Source: Sporofaciens musculi
Lineage (GTDB): Bacteria > Bacillota > Clostridia > Lachnospirales > Lachnospiraceae
DNA: 64,000 nucleotides
NCBI RefSeq assembly: GCF_009830285.1
Contig: NZ_WUQX01000001.1
Span: forward strand, 2,728,501-2,792,500
Direction of reading: 5' to 3'
The number at the start of each line of letters is the position of its first letter. Position 1 is the stretch's first letter. Positions 26,668 to 36,610 of this stretch are shown piece by piece. Made by a program: the position numbers and the translations under genes. The notes under the pieces were generated by a model. The model saw only the letters and a list, made by a program, of their open reading frames with translations, was not told where the DNA came from and did no database searches.

Positions 26668-29051
26668 CTTTGTTTCCTCCTGTTTTTGCTGTTTTTCAAA
26701 TTTATTCTCAAAGCTGCTGTTCTGATTTACAGCTTTGTTCTTCCGTTTTTTGTCCCTTGACCCGTCATACATCCGAAACAAGTTTAACCTCAGCGCGTTG
26801 GTCACCACACAGAAGCTGGACAGACTCATAGCCGCTGCTCCGAACATGGGATTTAACTTCCATCCAAACAGAGGGTACCAGACTCCTGCTGCCAGAGGGA
26901 TTCCAATCACATTGTAGAAAAATGCCCAGAACAGATTCTCGTGAATATTGCGAAGGGTGGCGCGGCTTAAGCGGATTGCCGCCGGAACATCGCTTAAGCG
27001 GCTCTTCATCAGCACAACGTTTGCCGCGTCGATGGCGATATCCGTACCTGCGCCGATGGCAATGCCCATGTCGGCTCTCGTAAGGGCAGGCGCATCGTTA
27101 ATGCCGTCTCCCACCATAGCTGTCCTTCCCTTTTGGGAAAGGCTCCTGATTACCTGCTCTTTTCCATCCGGCAAAACGCCTGCAATAACCTCGTCAACCC
27201 CCGCCTGCTCTCCGATTGCCCTGGCAGTCCTTTCATTGTCTCCGGTCAGCATGACTACATGGATTCCCATATTCTTAAGCTCCTCCACCGCTTTGGGACT
27301 GTCCTCCTTGATTACGTCCGCAACGGCAATTATACCCATGAGACGTCCGTTTTTCCCAAAGAACAGAGGCGTCTTGCCCTCCTCGGACAGCCTGATTGCC
27401 CTCTGCTTCATTTCCTCTGAAACCTCTGCGCCGGCGCTTATGAAAGATAAATTCCCGCCTGTCAGCAGGTCGCCCTTTTGCATCCCGCGAAGCCCGTTGC
27501 CCGCCACAGCCTGAAAATCAGTCACCTCCAAACCAGACGGAGCGCCGCCCTTATCCTCATAAGCCATCCCCCTCTCCTTCGCAAGCCCAATAATAGCCTT
27601 GGCCAAGGGATGCTCGCTCTTTCTCTCCAGGGCATAGGCCATTTCCAGTAGCTCTTGTTCTGACACGCCATTTGCAATCACATCCGTAACCTTTGGCTCG
27701 CCGCTGGTGATGGTTCCCGTCTTATCCAAGGCAACAATCTGCATCTTCCCTGTTTCTTCGAGAGAAACCGCTGTTTTAAACATAATCCCATTCTTCGCGC
27801 CCATTCCATTGCCCACCATAATGGCAACCGGTGTCGCAAGCCCAAGGGCGCAGGGACAGCTAATAACCAGCACAGAAATCCCCCTGGCCAGAGCAAATCC
27901 AATCCCCTGCCCTGCTGCAAGCCACAAAAGGATCGTGACAATGGCAATGGCTATAACCGCCGGTACGAACACCCCTGACACCTTGTCTGCAATCTTGGCA
28001 ATGGGAGCTTTTGTCGCCGCCGCATCGCTGACCATCTGGATAATCTGGGAAAGGGTGGTGTCCTCCCCCACTCTGGTTGCCTCACACTTAAGGAAACCAG
28101 ACTGATTAAGGGTTGCCGCCGACACCTGACTTCCTGCCTCCTTATCCACAGGGATACTCTCCCCTGTCAGGGCAGACTCATTTACCGCGCTGCTCCCTTC
28201 CAGAACCACACCGTCCACAGGAATATTCTCTCCTGGCCTTACCACGAACACATCCCCTTTTAGCACTTGTCGGATGGGAATCTCCTGCTCCTTCCCCCTC
28301 CCTTACCACAACCGCAGTCTTAGGCGCCAGCTTCATCAGGCTCTTAAGAGCATCCGTAGTTCTGCCCTTGGAACGCGCCTCCAGCATCTTCCCTACAGTG
28401 ATCAGGGTCAGAATCATTGCCGCAGACTCAAAATAAAACTCATGCATCAGGGACATAACCCTCTCCATATCCATATGCATCTGGGCGTCCGTCATGGCAA
28501 ACAAGGCGTATGTGCTGTACACATAGGATGCCCCCGCCCCTAAGGCCACCAGGGTATCCATATTCGGCGCACGATGCCACAGGCTTTTAAATCCGCTGAT
28601 AAAAAAACTTCTGGTTGACCATCATAACCGCTGTCGTAAATAAAAGCTGTATCATTCCCATTGCCACATGATTGCCCGCTAAAAACTTCGGAACAGGCCA
28701 GTTCCACATCATATGCCCCATAGAAAAATACATAAGCGGTATCAGGAAACACAAGGAGGCTATAAGCCTCTGCCTAAGCACAGGCGTCTCCATGTCCTTA
28801 AGCATCCCTTCATCCATTGCCTCTGCCTCAGACGACTCCTTTTGGCTCTTTTCCCTTTTCTGACTAGCCCCGTATCCCGCTGCCTCCACGGCTTCGATTA
28901 CCTTAGCGGCGGAAACCTCCCCCTCTACTCCCATAGAATTGGTCAGAAGGCTAACCGAGCAGGAGGTTACTCCGTCAAGCTTTGAGACAGCCTTTTCCAC
29001 ACGCGCGCTGCACGCAGCGCAGCTCATGCCTGATACTGTATATTGCTCCAT
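26458..29051 (-). pseudogene. copA: Copper-exporting P1B-type ATPase, interrupted by two frameshifts
   Basis: Read across frames, the gene is a full CopA. The first segment (28587-29051) has an HMA domain with SGMSCAACSARVEKA and membrane helices. The second (from 28561) has MDTLVALGAGASYVYST and part of the actuator region. The third (to 26458) has NESALTGES, ISCPCALGLA, ALDKTGTITSG, GDGINDAP and a C-terminal second HMA domain with MMCGHCEA. Frame is lost at A7 (28601-28607, one base too many) and C5 (28294-28298, one too many). Correcting both restores family sequence exactly (for example KFFISGFKSLWHRAPNMDT). Either the gene is inactive or the assembly has homopolymer errors. CsoR-type operators flank the locus. 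Confidence 0.88.
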
Positions 29052-29104
29052 CTGTCATCACTCCTTTATTCTTTAGGCCAGTTCACGCCATATTCACACA
29101 ATAA

Positions 29105-29121
29105 ATACCATACCAGGGTAT
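29105..29121. promoter_or_regulatory. Imperfect CsoR-type operator upstream of copA
   Basis: ATACC, six bases, then GGGTAT lies between the csoR stop codon and the copA start. It resembles the repeat upstream of csoR but has one mismatch. Copper-responsive CsoR would be expected to repress here (established for the family; inferred for this site). Confidence 0.55.
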
Positions 29122-29423
29122 CATCTCATCAACTTCTGCAAGGTGGCCACCAATTCGTCCACCGTCTCATCCTTCCCCTGGCGGATATCCTCCGTCACGC
29201 AGGTACGGATATGGCTGGCGAGCAAAACCCTGTTGAAGCTGTTAAGCGCTGCGTTCACAGCCGATACCTGAATCAGAATATCCGGACAATACGCGTCATT
29301 CTCCACCATCTTCTTGATTCCGCGAACCTGCCCTTCAATCCGGCTCAAACGATTGATTAGGTCCTTGTATTCTTTCTCTAATCGTTCCTTTGTCTTGTGA
29401 CAGCATTCCTGCCTTTCCTCCAT
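29121..29423 (-). CDS. csoR: CsoR-family copper-sensing repressor
   Basis: About 100 residues from MEERQECCHKTK. An all-helical CsoR/RcnR fold with RLSRIEGQVRGIKKMV, and the copper-binding Cys-His-Cys residues in NDAYCPDIL and LASHIRTCV. Copper binding releases DNA. The start at 29423 is preferred over the longer frame at 29483 because GGGGTG lies just upstream and the earlier codons cover the operator. It lies directly upstream of copA on the same strand. Confidence 0.92.
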   Translation of the reverse strand: MEERQECCHKTKERLEKEYKDLINRLSRIEGQVRGIKKMVENDAYCPDILIQVSAVNAALNSFNRVLLASHIRTCVTEDIRQGKDETVDELVATLQKLMR

Positions 29424-29451
29424 ATGCAACACCCCGCTTCCAAGTATATTA

Positions 29452-29470
29452 TATACCCCACCAGGGTATA
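29452..29470. promoter_or_regulatory. CsoR-type operator upstream of csoR
   Basis: TATACCC (29452-29458), CACCA and GGGTATA (29464-29470) form a perfect inverted repeat of the kind bound by CsoR proteins, about 30 bases before the csoR start. This implies autoregulation. Confidence 0.75.
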
Positions 29471-29500
29471 ATGCAAGAGGCAATTCATAAATTCACAAAA

Positions 29501-29549
29501 AAATCCATTGGTTAAGGATAACATTTCCTTTCTGCCAATGGATTTTTCT
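29501..29549 (-). terminator. Terminator between trmO and csoR
   Basis: AAATCCATTGG (29501-29511) and CCAATGGATTT (29535-29545) pair perfectly over 11 bp, with A-rich and T-rich flanks on both sides, so it can act in either direction. It ends the nfo-trmO unit. Confidence 0.8.
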
Positions 29550-29559
29550 TTTGTAACCT

Positions 29560-30255
29560 TTAGTCAACATCCAAATATTCTATCTCACACACCCGAAGTA
29601 CATTTTCTTCAACCTGAAACCGCACCTCCATCCCTGCATATTCCATTCCGTAAATCCTGTGGGCATCCTCCTGATAGGAGGGCCGTGGATCCTGTGACAA
29701 TACCTGCTTAAGAATCTCCCTGTGCTCTGTGGGTATCTTATCCATCCACACCTTGGGAATCTCTACCTGAAGCTCATACTCCTTAAGCCTCTCCCCAAAT
29801 CCCCCTAACGCTTCTTCTTTGCAGTCCACATAAGGAAGATAGGGTTTAATATCGTAGATGGGCGTCCCGTCCATAAGGTCAGCGCCTCTGACATGGAGAA
29901 GGATTCCTTTCCCCGCCCTTCTCTCCATCCCCTCAAGGGTCACACAGGACAGCCCGATTGGGTTGGGACGAAAGGGCGAGCGACTGGCAAATACACCCAC
30001 CCGTTTATTGCCGCCAAGCCTTGGGGGTCTTACAGTGGGACTCCATTCTTGCCGGATGGATTTAGAAAATCCCCAGAGCAGCCAGAGGTGTGAAAATTCA
30101 TCAAGCCCCCTAAGGGCGTCTGGATTGCGGTATTTTGGCTCAAATATAATCTCAGCCCTGGTATCTGCAAGTCCGCTCTGCCTGGGAATCCCAAACTTCG
30201 CCGGAAAATCTGTCCGAATATGCGCAATCACTTCTAATGTTAGGCTCCTGTCCAT
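29560..30255 (-). CDS. trmO: TrmO/TsaA-type tRNA (t6A37) methyltransferase
   Basis: 231 residues. The N-terminal UPF0066/TsaA barrel shows RTDFPAKFGIPRQSGL, GLDEFSHLWLLWGFSK, NKRVGVFASRSPFRPNPIGL and DLMDGTPIYDIKPYLPYVD, all family motifs. TrmO methylates N6-threonylcarbamoyladenosine at position 37 of tRNA-Thr(GGU) using SAM; a tRNA-Thr(GGT) gene lies elsewhere in this window. The C-terminal extension (about 150-231) is the usual tail. The gene is 40 bases downstream of nfo. Confidence 0.92.
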   Translation of the reverse strand: MDRSLTLEVIAHIRTDFPAKFGIPRQSGLADTRAEIIFEPKYRNPDALRGLDEFSHLWLLWGFSKSIRQEWSPTVRPPRLGGNKRVGVFASRSPFRPNPIGLSCVTLEGMERRAGKGILLHVRGADLMDGTPIYDIKPYLPYVDCKEEALGGFGERLKEYELQVEIPKVWMDKIPTEHREILKQVLSQDPRPSYQEDAHRIYGMEYAGMEVRFQVEENVLRVCEIEYLDVD

Positions 30256-30295
30256 TCTGTACTCTCCCTAAGTAAATCCCTATTCCTGTCTTTCA

Positions 30296-31129
30296 TCAGT
30301 GGGCCAGTCTCTCCTTAAGCATCCAAATCTCCTCCTTATGCCCTTCGTCGTCAAGAGGCGTTTCCAGATAGAAGGGCAACTCCTTAAGGGCCGGATGGCG
30401 CATCACCCGAAGCAAAGGCTCTAAGCCAATCTCCCCCTCCCCCACGGCTGCATGTCTGTCCTTATGAGAGCCTAAGGGCATCATGCTGTCATTGAGATGA
30501 ATGGCTTTCAGCAAATGAAGACCAAGTACACGGTCAAATTCTAAAAGCACACCCTCCAGGTCGTTTACAATATCATACCCTGCTGCAAATACATGACAGG
30601 TATCCAGGCAGATTCCGATTCTCTCCGGATGGGCCACTTGGTCCCGAATACTTTGTAAATGTTCAAACCTTGCGCCAATCTCCGTTCCTTTTCCCGTCAT
30701 AGTTTCCAGTAATACTGTAATCTTCTCCTGTCCGGTAATCGCCTGGTTAAGTCCCTGAATAATGTTCTGGATTCCCCGCTTGGTCCCGATTCCTGTATGG
30801 CTTCCTGGGTGAAATACCAGGTATTCGATACCAAGGGCATCCATCCTGGCCACATCCTCCCGCAAAGCGGTGCATGCAAACTCATACACCCTCTTTGTAT
30901 CGCTTGCAAGGTTCATAGTATAAGGGGCGTGGGCCAGAAGGGGGCCAAAATGGTGCTCTGTACGCAGCTTCTGAAACTTCTCCACCTCTTTGTCCGTATA
31001 TACTTTAAAATTGGAGCCTCTGGGGTTCCGGCTGAATATCTGCATGGTGTTTGCTTCCATCCACACCACATTCTCGGCAGTCTTCGCCAACCCCTTGGCA
31101 ATCGACATATGTGTTCCAATGGTCAACAT
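30296..31129 (-). CDS. nfo: Deoxyribonuclease IV (endonuclease IV)
   Basis: 277 residues, a TIM-barrel AP endonuclease. Zinc-site motifs are [55 protein letters not shown] and the C-terminal LETP. It incises at abasic sites in base-excision repair. GGGGAG precedes the ATG at 31129. It is the first gene of a two-gene unit with trmO. Confidence 0.96.
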   Translation of the reverse strand: MLTIGTHMSIAKGLAKTAENVVWMEANTMQIFSRNPRGSNFKVYTDKEVEKFQKLRTEHHFGPLLAHAPYTMNLASDTKRVYEFACTALREDVARMDALGIEYLVFHPGSHTGIGTKRGIQNIIQGLNQAITGQEKITVLLETMTGKGTEIGARFEHLQSIRDQVAHPERIGICLDTCHVFAAGYDIVNDLEGVLLEFDRVLGLHLLKAIHLNDSMMPLGSHKDRHAAVGEGEIGLEPLLRVMRHPALKELPFYLETPLDDEGHKEEIWMLKERLAH

Positions 31130-31236
31130 CTATTTTCTCCCCACCCATTCTCTATAAGTGATCTTTATATGGTACAATCATTATATCAATGGGTACTCCT
31201 GGTGTAAAGCCCTTATTCTTTTAACCAAAACTGTTA

Positions 31237-33636
31237 CTATTCGCTCACCAATTCTTTCACCGTCACTCTGTTAATTACCTTCACAACCACACATGTCCCT
31301 ATAAATATACATACCGGCAGTAAACTAATCCCTGCCAATCCCCCTGAAAATGAACTAGCAAATGGAAATTCCGTAATCCCCAACCCTTTCGCATAGGGAG
31401 TCAGCATTCTCGGCACAATAAAGGTCCCCGCCAAAAGCCCCAGAGTATTCCCAAAAGCAGCAGCCAGACAATTTCTCCACAGATAAATCTTTAAAATCTG
31501 CCAGGAGGTCATCCCCACGGCTTTCAATAACCCAATCAGCTTTTTCTCTCGCCTGACCAGTAAAAACGTAAGATTCTCTGTAACCAGGACCAAAATCATA
31601 AGCAATACCGCCAGTATCGTCCCCACGGCAGGGGCTAACATCCCTGTAATATTCTCCCCGTTTGACTTTGAGGCAATAAACGTAAACATTCCATCATATT
31701 TCTCATTCAATTCCTCCGCGTATTTCCATTTATCCTGGGACTTAGAAAGCACAAGCATATAATCTCCGAAGCCTCCAGAAGCCTCCACAAACTCATCCAA
31801 ATCCTTGGTCACCATGCGTATAACCTTTCCGGAGTTGGATAAGGTCTGGAAAATTCCTGTAATCTCATACTCCTTCTTTTCACCGTTTATAAACAATTCC
31901 ATTGTATCACCGATTTTAAGCCCATATTCCTCTGCCAGCGTAAGCCCTATCCCAATCTCATTTTCTTCCTTGGGACGTCTGCCATACAGAGATTTGTCCT
32001 TAATTTTTTCATTCCACGGCAGCTCATAGAGCTCAGTCACCATGCTCTGCCATTCTTCTTTCCCCTGGGGCTGATACTTAGGATATACTTTATTTACCCC
32101 ATATGTATAATCCACCCCTGGGTCCTTTTCCAATTCATCTATAACCGAGCTCACAGGCGTATTTTCTAAGGAGGTGACATAGATATCAGTCCTTATAAAC
32201 CCCCATGCCTCCGGCTCTCTGTCAATATTCTTAACCGCATGAAGACACCCCATACAAACGCTAAGCAGACACCCAAATATCATTGAAATACCGGCGATAT
32301 ACAGATACCTGACCTTTTTATTCTCCATCCCTCTGACAGCATAGTACCATTCAAATGAACTTCCTCCGTCATAGTAGGTGGGCCCTCCTACTTTCCTTTC
32401 TTTTTTATCTGTTTTCCATATTCCATTTCTTATGGCATCGGAGGCATTTAACCTTCTTATTTTAAAAATAGCTCCAAAACATGCGACCATAATCACTGTC
32501 ACCACAATAAACCATACCAAAACCGGATAATATTTTATCCCATTAAAGGAAATATTATAGATTCCCATATCTCCCAAAATTTTTGTTATGATCCCCTTGC
32601 TCATCCAGCCGCCTAGTGTGCTTCCCAGGGCTGCTCCTGCCGTTCCAATGATTCCGTAACAGAAAAGATATGCGCCTATGATTTGTCCCCCTGTCATGCC
32701 TAAGGATTGATAGATTCCCATATTCCTCACATCTTCATCCATATCGCTTTTGATCAAAAACAGGGCCAGCGCGATAACAGTAACGGAAAGGATGACGCTC
32801 ACAAGGCACAATACTTTGCCCGCCATCTGGTATACTGACATATATCCGCCTTTAATCTGCTCATATGTGTAGAGCGTATCGCCCAATGGCATTTGAAAAT
32901 ATTCCTCTGTCTCACGGATAAATGTCTGCTCTGTCAAAGGGCTGTATTTGCCAAACCGAATTTCCAGATAGCTCACCGAATTATTTTCTGAAAGCGGAAA
33001 ATCTGAAAGCATGTTGTACCCACACCACATCCGGTATACGTTGGTGCTGCTGCCGCCAAAGACAGGGTCCGCGACTATTTTCGCAACCTTGACCTTTACA
33101 GATGTATCGGCAAGCTTAAGAGAAACCTCGTCCCCCACTTTCAGCCCCAGAATATTTGCTATCTTCGTAGTAATCCATATCTCATCCTTTTTTGGCATCT
33201 CTGCCTCAGAATCCTCTAAAATCTTAGGCGAGAGCAAACTTATTTTGCTGCTTGGAGTATTTTCTTCTAACTCCCATCCCCTATGTATGTCCTTTGGAAG
33301 CTCTAGTAATATGCCGTTACTCAGCTTTACTCCATCCTTTTCAATATAATCTATGGTCTTTGTATTTTCTGTTATCTGGTAATGAAAATCCTGGGACGAC
33401 CCTTCCAGATATTCCTCTACCGCATCACAGGAGACGGCTCCTTTACTCCACAGGCAGCACATTTGCGCCCCTTCCATTCCCTCGTATGCCCTGTTAAATA
33501 TAACGTCTAATTCCTTCAAAAAGACAACGGCATTTACCAATAAAGCGGCTGTAATCATAATACAGATTCCCATCAGCAGATTGGGGATTTTCCTTCTTTT
33601 CACTTTTGCCAGTCCGCACATTATGCTTGCTCTCAT
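31237..33636 (-). CDS. Large FtsX-like ABC transporter permease
   Basis: 799 residues with the two-repeat layout of MacB/FtsX-type permeases: an N-terminal helix (IPNLLMGICIMITAALLVNA), an extracytoplasmic domain (about 50-260), three helices (about 265-390), a fourth near 430, a second outer domain (about 460-640) and three C-terminal helices with the typical REKKLIGLLKAVGMTSWQI. Such permeases couple to cytoplasmic ATPases to move antimicrobial peptides, lipoproteins or signals. The gene begins one base after the ATPase stop codon, so they form a pair. Bacitracin/lantibiotic resistance-type function is an inference only. Confidence 0.88.
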   Translation of the reverse strand: MRASIMCGLAKVKRRKIPNLLMGICIMITAALLVNAVVFLKELDVIFNRAYEGMEGAQMCCLWSKGAVSCDAVEEYLEGSSQDFHYQITENTKTIDYIEKDGVKLSNGILLELPKDIHRGWELEENTPSSKISLLSPKILEDSEAEMPKKDEIWITTKIANILGLKVGDEVSLKLADTSVKVKVAKIVADPVFGGSSTNVYRMWCGYNMLSDFPLSENNSVSYLEIRFGKYSPLTEQTFIRETEEYFQMPLGDTLYTYEQIKGGYMSVYQMAGKVLCLVSVILSVTVIALALFLIKSDMDEDVRNMGIYQSLGMTGGQIIGAYLFCYGIIGTAGAALGSTLGGWMSKGIITKILGDMGIYNISFNGIKYYPVLVWFIVVTVIMVACFGAIFKIRRLNASDAIRNGIWKTDKKERKVGGPTYYDGGSSFEWYYAVRGMENKKVRYLYIAGISMIFGCLLSVCMGCLHAVKNIDREPEAWGFIRTDIYVTSLENTPVSSVIDELEKDPGVDYTYGVNKVYPKYQPQGKEEWQSMVTELYELPWNEKIKDKSLYGRRPKEENEIGIGLTLAEEYGLKIGDTMELFINGEKKEYEITGIFQTLSNSGKVIRMVTKDLDEFVEASGGFGDYMLVLSKSQDKWKYAEELNEKYDGMFTFIASKSNGENITGMLAPAVGTILAVLLMILVLVTENLTFLLVRREKKLIGLLKAVGMTSWQILKIYLWRNCLAAAFGNTLGLLAGTFIVPRMLTPYAKGLGITEFPFASSFSGGLAGISLLPVCIFIGTCVVVKVINRVTVKELVSE

Positions 33637-33637
33637 A

Positions 33638-34465
33638 TTACCACCCTCTTTTCCCCAGAAAACTCATTAATTTCTGCTCTCTGTCATTCCTTCTTTCCTG
33701 TTCTGTTTCCTCATATTCATTTTTCTCAAACTTCAGTTCTCCCTCCACACGTCCATCCTCAATATAGACCACCCGTTCTCCTCTGATGGCAACCTTCATA
33801 TCATGTGTGACCAGAATAATCGTCTGCCCCTGTCTGTTAAGCTCATTTAACAAATCCATGACAAGCTCTGTCTGCGCCGAATTAAGGCTCCCCGTGGGCT
33901 CGTCGCACAGCAAAATCGGCGGTTTGTTTATGACAGAACGCAGGATTGCCGCTCTTTGCTGCTGCCCTCCTGATAACTGGGAAGGATATTTGCTCACATG
34001 CTCCTTTAATCCAAACTGGCTGCACAGATTGAAAATAGTTTCCTTCCTGGAAGCCCTAAAGTCTTGGCCCCTACCATGTCCTACATGGCTTTTTTCTCCT
34101 GTGGGCCGACGAACCAGCATCATGGGCAGCATAATATTTTCATAAACCGTAAGATCTGGAATGAGGCATTGCTGCTGAAAAACAATCCCTATGTTTGTAC
34201 GCCGAAACAAAGCCTTTGCCTTTTCCCCCATATGACCGAAGCCCTCCCCCTCTGGACATATAGAATATTTCACTGTACCCTCATCACAAGTATCAATTCC
34301 CGCGATCAAATGTAAAAGGCTTGTTTTCCCAGAGCCGGATGCGCCCATAATCACAACAAATTCTCCCTTTTTAACCTCCATGCTTACATTGTCAACGACT
34401 CTGTTTTCCGTGGTTCCCTCATAGTACTTTTTTGTAAGATTTTTAATTTCCAATAGTTTTTCCAT
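33638..34465 (-). CDS. MacB-type ABC transporter ATP-binding protein
   Basis: 275 residues. Walker A GASGSGKTSLLH, signature QLSGGQQQRAAI, Walker B ILLCDEPTGSLNS and H-loop LVTHDMKVA are intact. A polar insertion of about 25 residues (RPTGEKSHVGHGRGQDFRAS) lies between the Q-loop region and the signature, and the C-terminus is a charged tail. GGAGG precedes the ATG. It pairs with the permease downstream and follows an XRE regulator by 42 bases. Confidence 0.93.
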   Translation of the reverse strand: MEKLLEIKNLTKKYYEGTTENRVVDNVSMEVKKGEFVVIMGASGSGKTSLLHLIAGIDTCDEGTVKYSICPEGEGFGHMGEKAKALFRRTNIGIVFQQQCLIPDLTVYENIMLPMMLVRRPTGEKSHVGHGRGQDFRASRKETIFNLCSQFGLKEHVSKYPSQLSGGQQQRAAILRSVINKPPILLCDEPTGSLNSAQTELVMDLLNELNRQGQTIILVTHDMKVAIRGERVVYIEDGRVEGELKFEKNEYEETEQERRNDREQKLMSFLGKRGW

Positions 34466-34507
34466 TCCTGTTTTCCTCCATTTCTCATACTGATTTCTTA
34501 AAATATT

Positions 34508-35296
34508 CTAATCAAACGTCCCTTGATCTGTACCTTTGTCAGCAAACATCCCCTTGATCCGAAATAACAGAATCACATAGCTTGTCTCTGCGATTGACGT
34601 ATAAAAAAATGCCAATACAATCTGGGCTAATCCGGGCCCTATAATGGTAAGGTCATCTAAATAATTCAACAGAGAAAACAATCCAACCGACGCCATAAGA
34701 CCTCCAAGAGTCAGCGATAACGCGGCCACGTATTTGACGGCTTGTACGGCTGATTTCATCTCTTTTATTGACAATTCCGTTCCTGCAAAGCATGCCTTCC
34801 ATGCATTCAAATAATCATGAAATCGGCCAAAAATTGATAGAATCAGAATTTTTGCTCCAAACAGGTAAAACAATGTGGGCAAATCAAAAATATCAGCTAT
34901 TCTTCCCATGGGCAGCGAAGAACCTATTAGTCCCATAAAAGCCAGAGCAATGCAGGCCATACCCAGTATTGTTCCAATGCCTCTGCCCTTTCTCTCTTTG
35001 GCATTTTCATTCAGTTCATCCACCAGCTTCACAAGATTGCTTTCTGACTTTTTCACATATTCTTCTGATGAAAATTCTTCTGACAGAAATTCTTCACCTG
35101 CAAGTAATTCGTTTACATCAATCTTCAATTCCATGCTAAGCTTAAGCAGAACTGACGCGTCCGGCATCCTGTTTCCTGTCTCCCATTTTGAAATGGTTTT
35201 ATCGGTGACGCCAAGCCTCTGTGCAAGCTGCTTCTGTGACAGCTCTTGCTTCTTTCTCATAGCTGCGATAAATTTCCCAATTTTAATCTGGTCCAT
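34508..35296 (-). CDS. XRE-family regulator with C-terminal membrane helices
   Basis: 262 residues. Residues 1-65 are a Cro/C1 HTH (AMRKKQELSQKQLAQRLGVT, then DKTISKWETGNRMPDASVLL). After a polar linker come four hydrophobic segments (GTILGMACIALAFMGLIGSS, FYLFGAKILILSIFGRF, YVAALSLTLGGLMASVGLFS, IVLAFFYTSIAETSYVILLF). A membrane-bound repressor next to an ABC exporter suggests that it senses the envelope or a drug and regulates the transporter (inference). GGAGG precedes the ATG. Confidence 0.87.
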   Translation of the reverse strand: MDQIKIGKFIAAMRKKQELSQKQLAQRLGVTDKTISKWETGNRMPDASVLLKLSMELKIDVNELLAGEEFLSEEFSSEEYVKKSESNLVKLVDELNENAKERKGRGIGTILGMACIALAFMGLIGSSLPMGRIADIFDLPTLFYLFGAKILILSIFGRFHDYLNAWKACFAGTELSIKEMKSAVQAVKYVAALSLTLGGLMASVGLFSLLNYLDDLTIIGPGLAQIVLAFFYTSIAETSYVILLFRIKGMFADKGTDQGTFD

Positions 35297-35537
35297 TGTC
35301 TTTCCCTCCGTCTTTCCCTCTTATTGCTGATAAAACTATATGATATTTTAGCTTATGGTTCAATCCCCAAATAGGCGATTGGCTCTCCGATTTGGAGAAT
35401 CTTGATAATCAGCGGTTTTTCTGTGTTTTGAACATAAAAAGGGACATGACGATATCCGAAAATATCAACATGTCCCCAGATATAATTGCTGCTAATTGTG
35501 AAAAAAGTTCATTAATATATGCATTACGCAGTTCTTG
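35297..35537. other. Intergenic region between XRE regulator and GH25 lysozyme
   Basis: It holds the lysozyme terminator (35441-35476) and a small TCTCC/GGAGA repeat near 35383-35400 that could belong to the XRE gene's promoter. No gene is seen. Confidence 0.5.
35436..35476 (-). terminator. Intrinsic terminator of the GH25 lysozyme gene
   Basis: On the minus strand GGGACATG (35476-35469) pairs with CATGTCCC (35448-35441), with an inner GATAT/ATATC stem, followed by TTTTT (35440-35436). Confidence 0.8.
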
Positions 35538-36515
35538 TCAATTAATCCTCAATCTTTGCCCCACATAAATAAGATTAGGATTCCGAATCCCATTAAGCTG
35601 CATCAATCGTTGATACGTCGTACCGAACCGAGCGGCAATCCCGCTTAAAGTATCCCCCCGCTTCACCACATAATACGTCGGCTGTACCGGACCGGAAGAA
35701 TCAACAGGAATCCTGATTACCTGCCCAACATAAATTCGGTTCGGATTCGCAATTCCATTTAGCTGGGCCAGAACCGCCACTGTCGTCCCATATCTGACGG
35801 CAATTTTGCTTAAGGTATCTCCACGCTTAATCCTGTAAGTAATCGTCGGCTGAGGCTGAGGCACAGGGTCTGGCAAAGGCGGCTCTACACTCCCTTCCTC
35901 TCTTGCATAGCGATCCCAGTCACCAGAGTCTCCATAAAATACGTCCAGGTCAAGATAACCATTATATCCTGGAAGCCTCCCCTCTGAGGTATACTGGTAC
36001 AGTAACGCCCCTCCCCATGGTCCAAGCTTTTGGGGCAGCGGCGCATCGGGATTGTAGCCCATCGGCGTTCCATAAGCATAATAATACGCGTTCCACATAG
36101 GGTATCCCGCTGATGCCACAGCGTTCCAGTCAAGATGGTTCGCCATATAATTACTCATATAAATCAACGGCTTTACCCTTGTCAGTTCATAGACCCTGTC
36201 TAGCCACTGTTTCGACCAGATTGCCCCATTTTCCATATTCTGTATCTCGAAATCCAGCACCAGAATCGCTTTTCCAATATACCCCCTAATATTCCTTACA
36301 AAATATTCGGCTTCAGCCGCCGCATTACCGCCGCCTGCAAAATGATAGACTCCTAACTTCTTTCCAAGCTCTGCTGCCTGCCGAAAATGCTGATCACAAT
36401 AAGGGTTCACATAAGTGGTTCCTTCTGTTGCTTTTATAACCACAAACTCGCAGGGAACTGCCGCCAGGTTGATTCCTGCCTGCCATCTGCTGATGTCTAT
36501 TCCATTCATACTCAT
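35538..36515 (-). CDS. GH25 lysozyme with two LysM repeats
   Basis: 325 residues. The GH25 catalytic domain (1-205) has [13 protein letters not shown] and the acidic motif [12 protein letters not shown] expected to hold the catalytic Asp/Glu. A Pro-rich linker ([12 protein letters not shown]) leads to two LysM repeats at about 230-275 and 280-325 ([13 protein letters not shown] and [13 protein letters not shown]) that bind peptidoglycan. No signal peptide is visible, as in phage endolysins released through holins, but no phage genes are near. It may be a domesticated endolysin. GAAGGAG precedes the ATG. Confidence 0.93.
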   Translation of the reverse strand: MSMNGIDISRWQAGINLAAVPCEFVVIKATEGTTYVNPYCDQHFRQAAELGKKLGVYHFAGGGNAAAEAEYFVRNIRGYIGKAILVLDFEIQNMENGAIWSKQWLDRVYELTRVKPLIYMSNYMANHLDWNAVASAGYPMWNAYYYAYGTPMGYNPDAPLPQKLGPWGGALLYQYTSEGRLPGYNGYLDLDVFYGDSGDWDRYAREEGSVEPPLPDPVPQPQPTITYRIKRGDTLSKIAVRYGTTVAVLAQLNGIANPNRIYVGQVIRIPVDSSGPVQPTYYVVKRGDTLSGIAARFGTTYQRLMQLNGIRNPNLIYVGQRLRIN

Positions 36516-36610
36516 AAAAAATCACTCCTTCACTATATAAACTATGAAGGAGGCTGACAGCAAGTTCCAAAACAAACGAAAAATCAGAAAAAAGGGATGT
36601 TTTCAGCGCC

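Noticed and set aside
26948..27514. 188-codon open frame on the plus strand
   Set aside because: It is antisense to the conserved copA catalytic domain.
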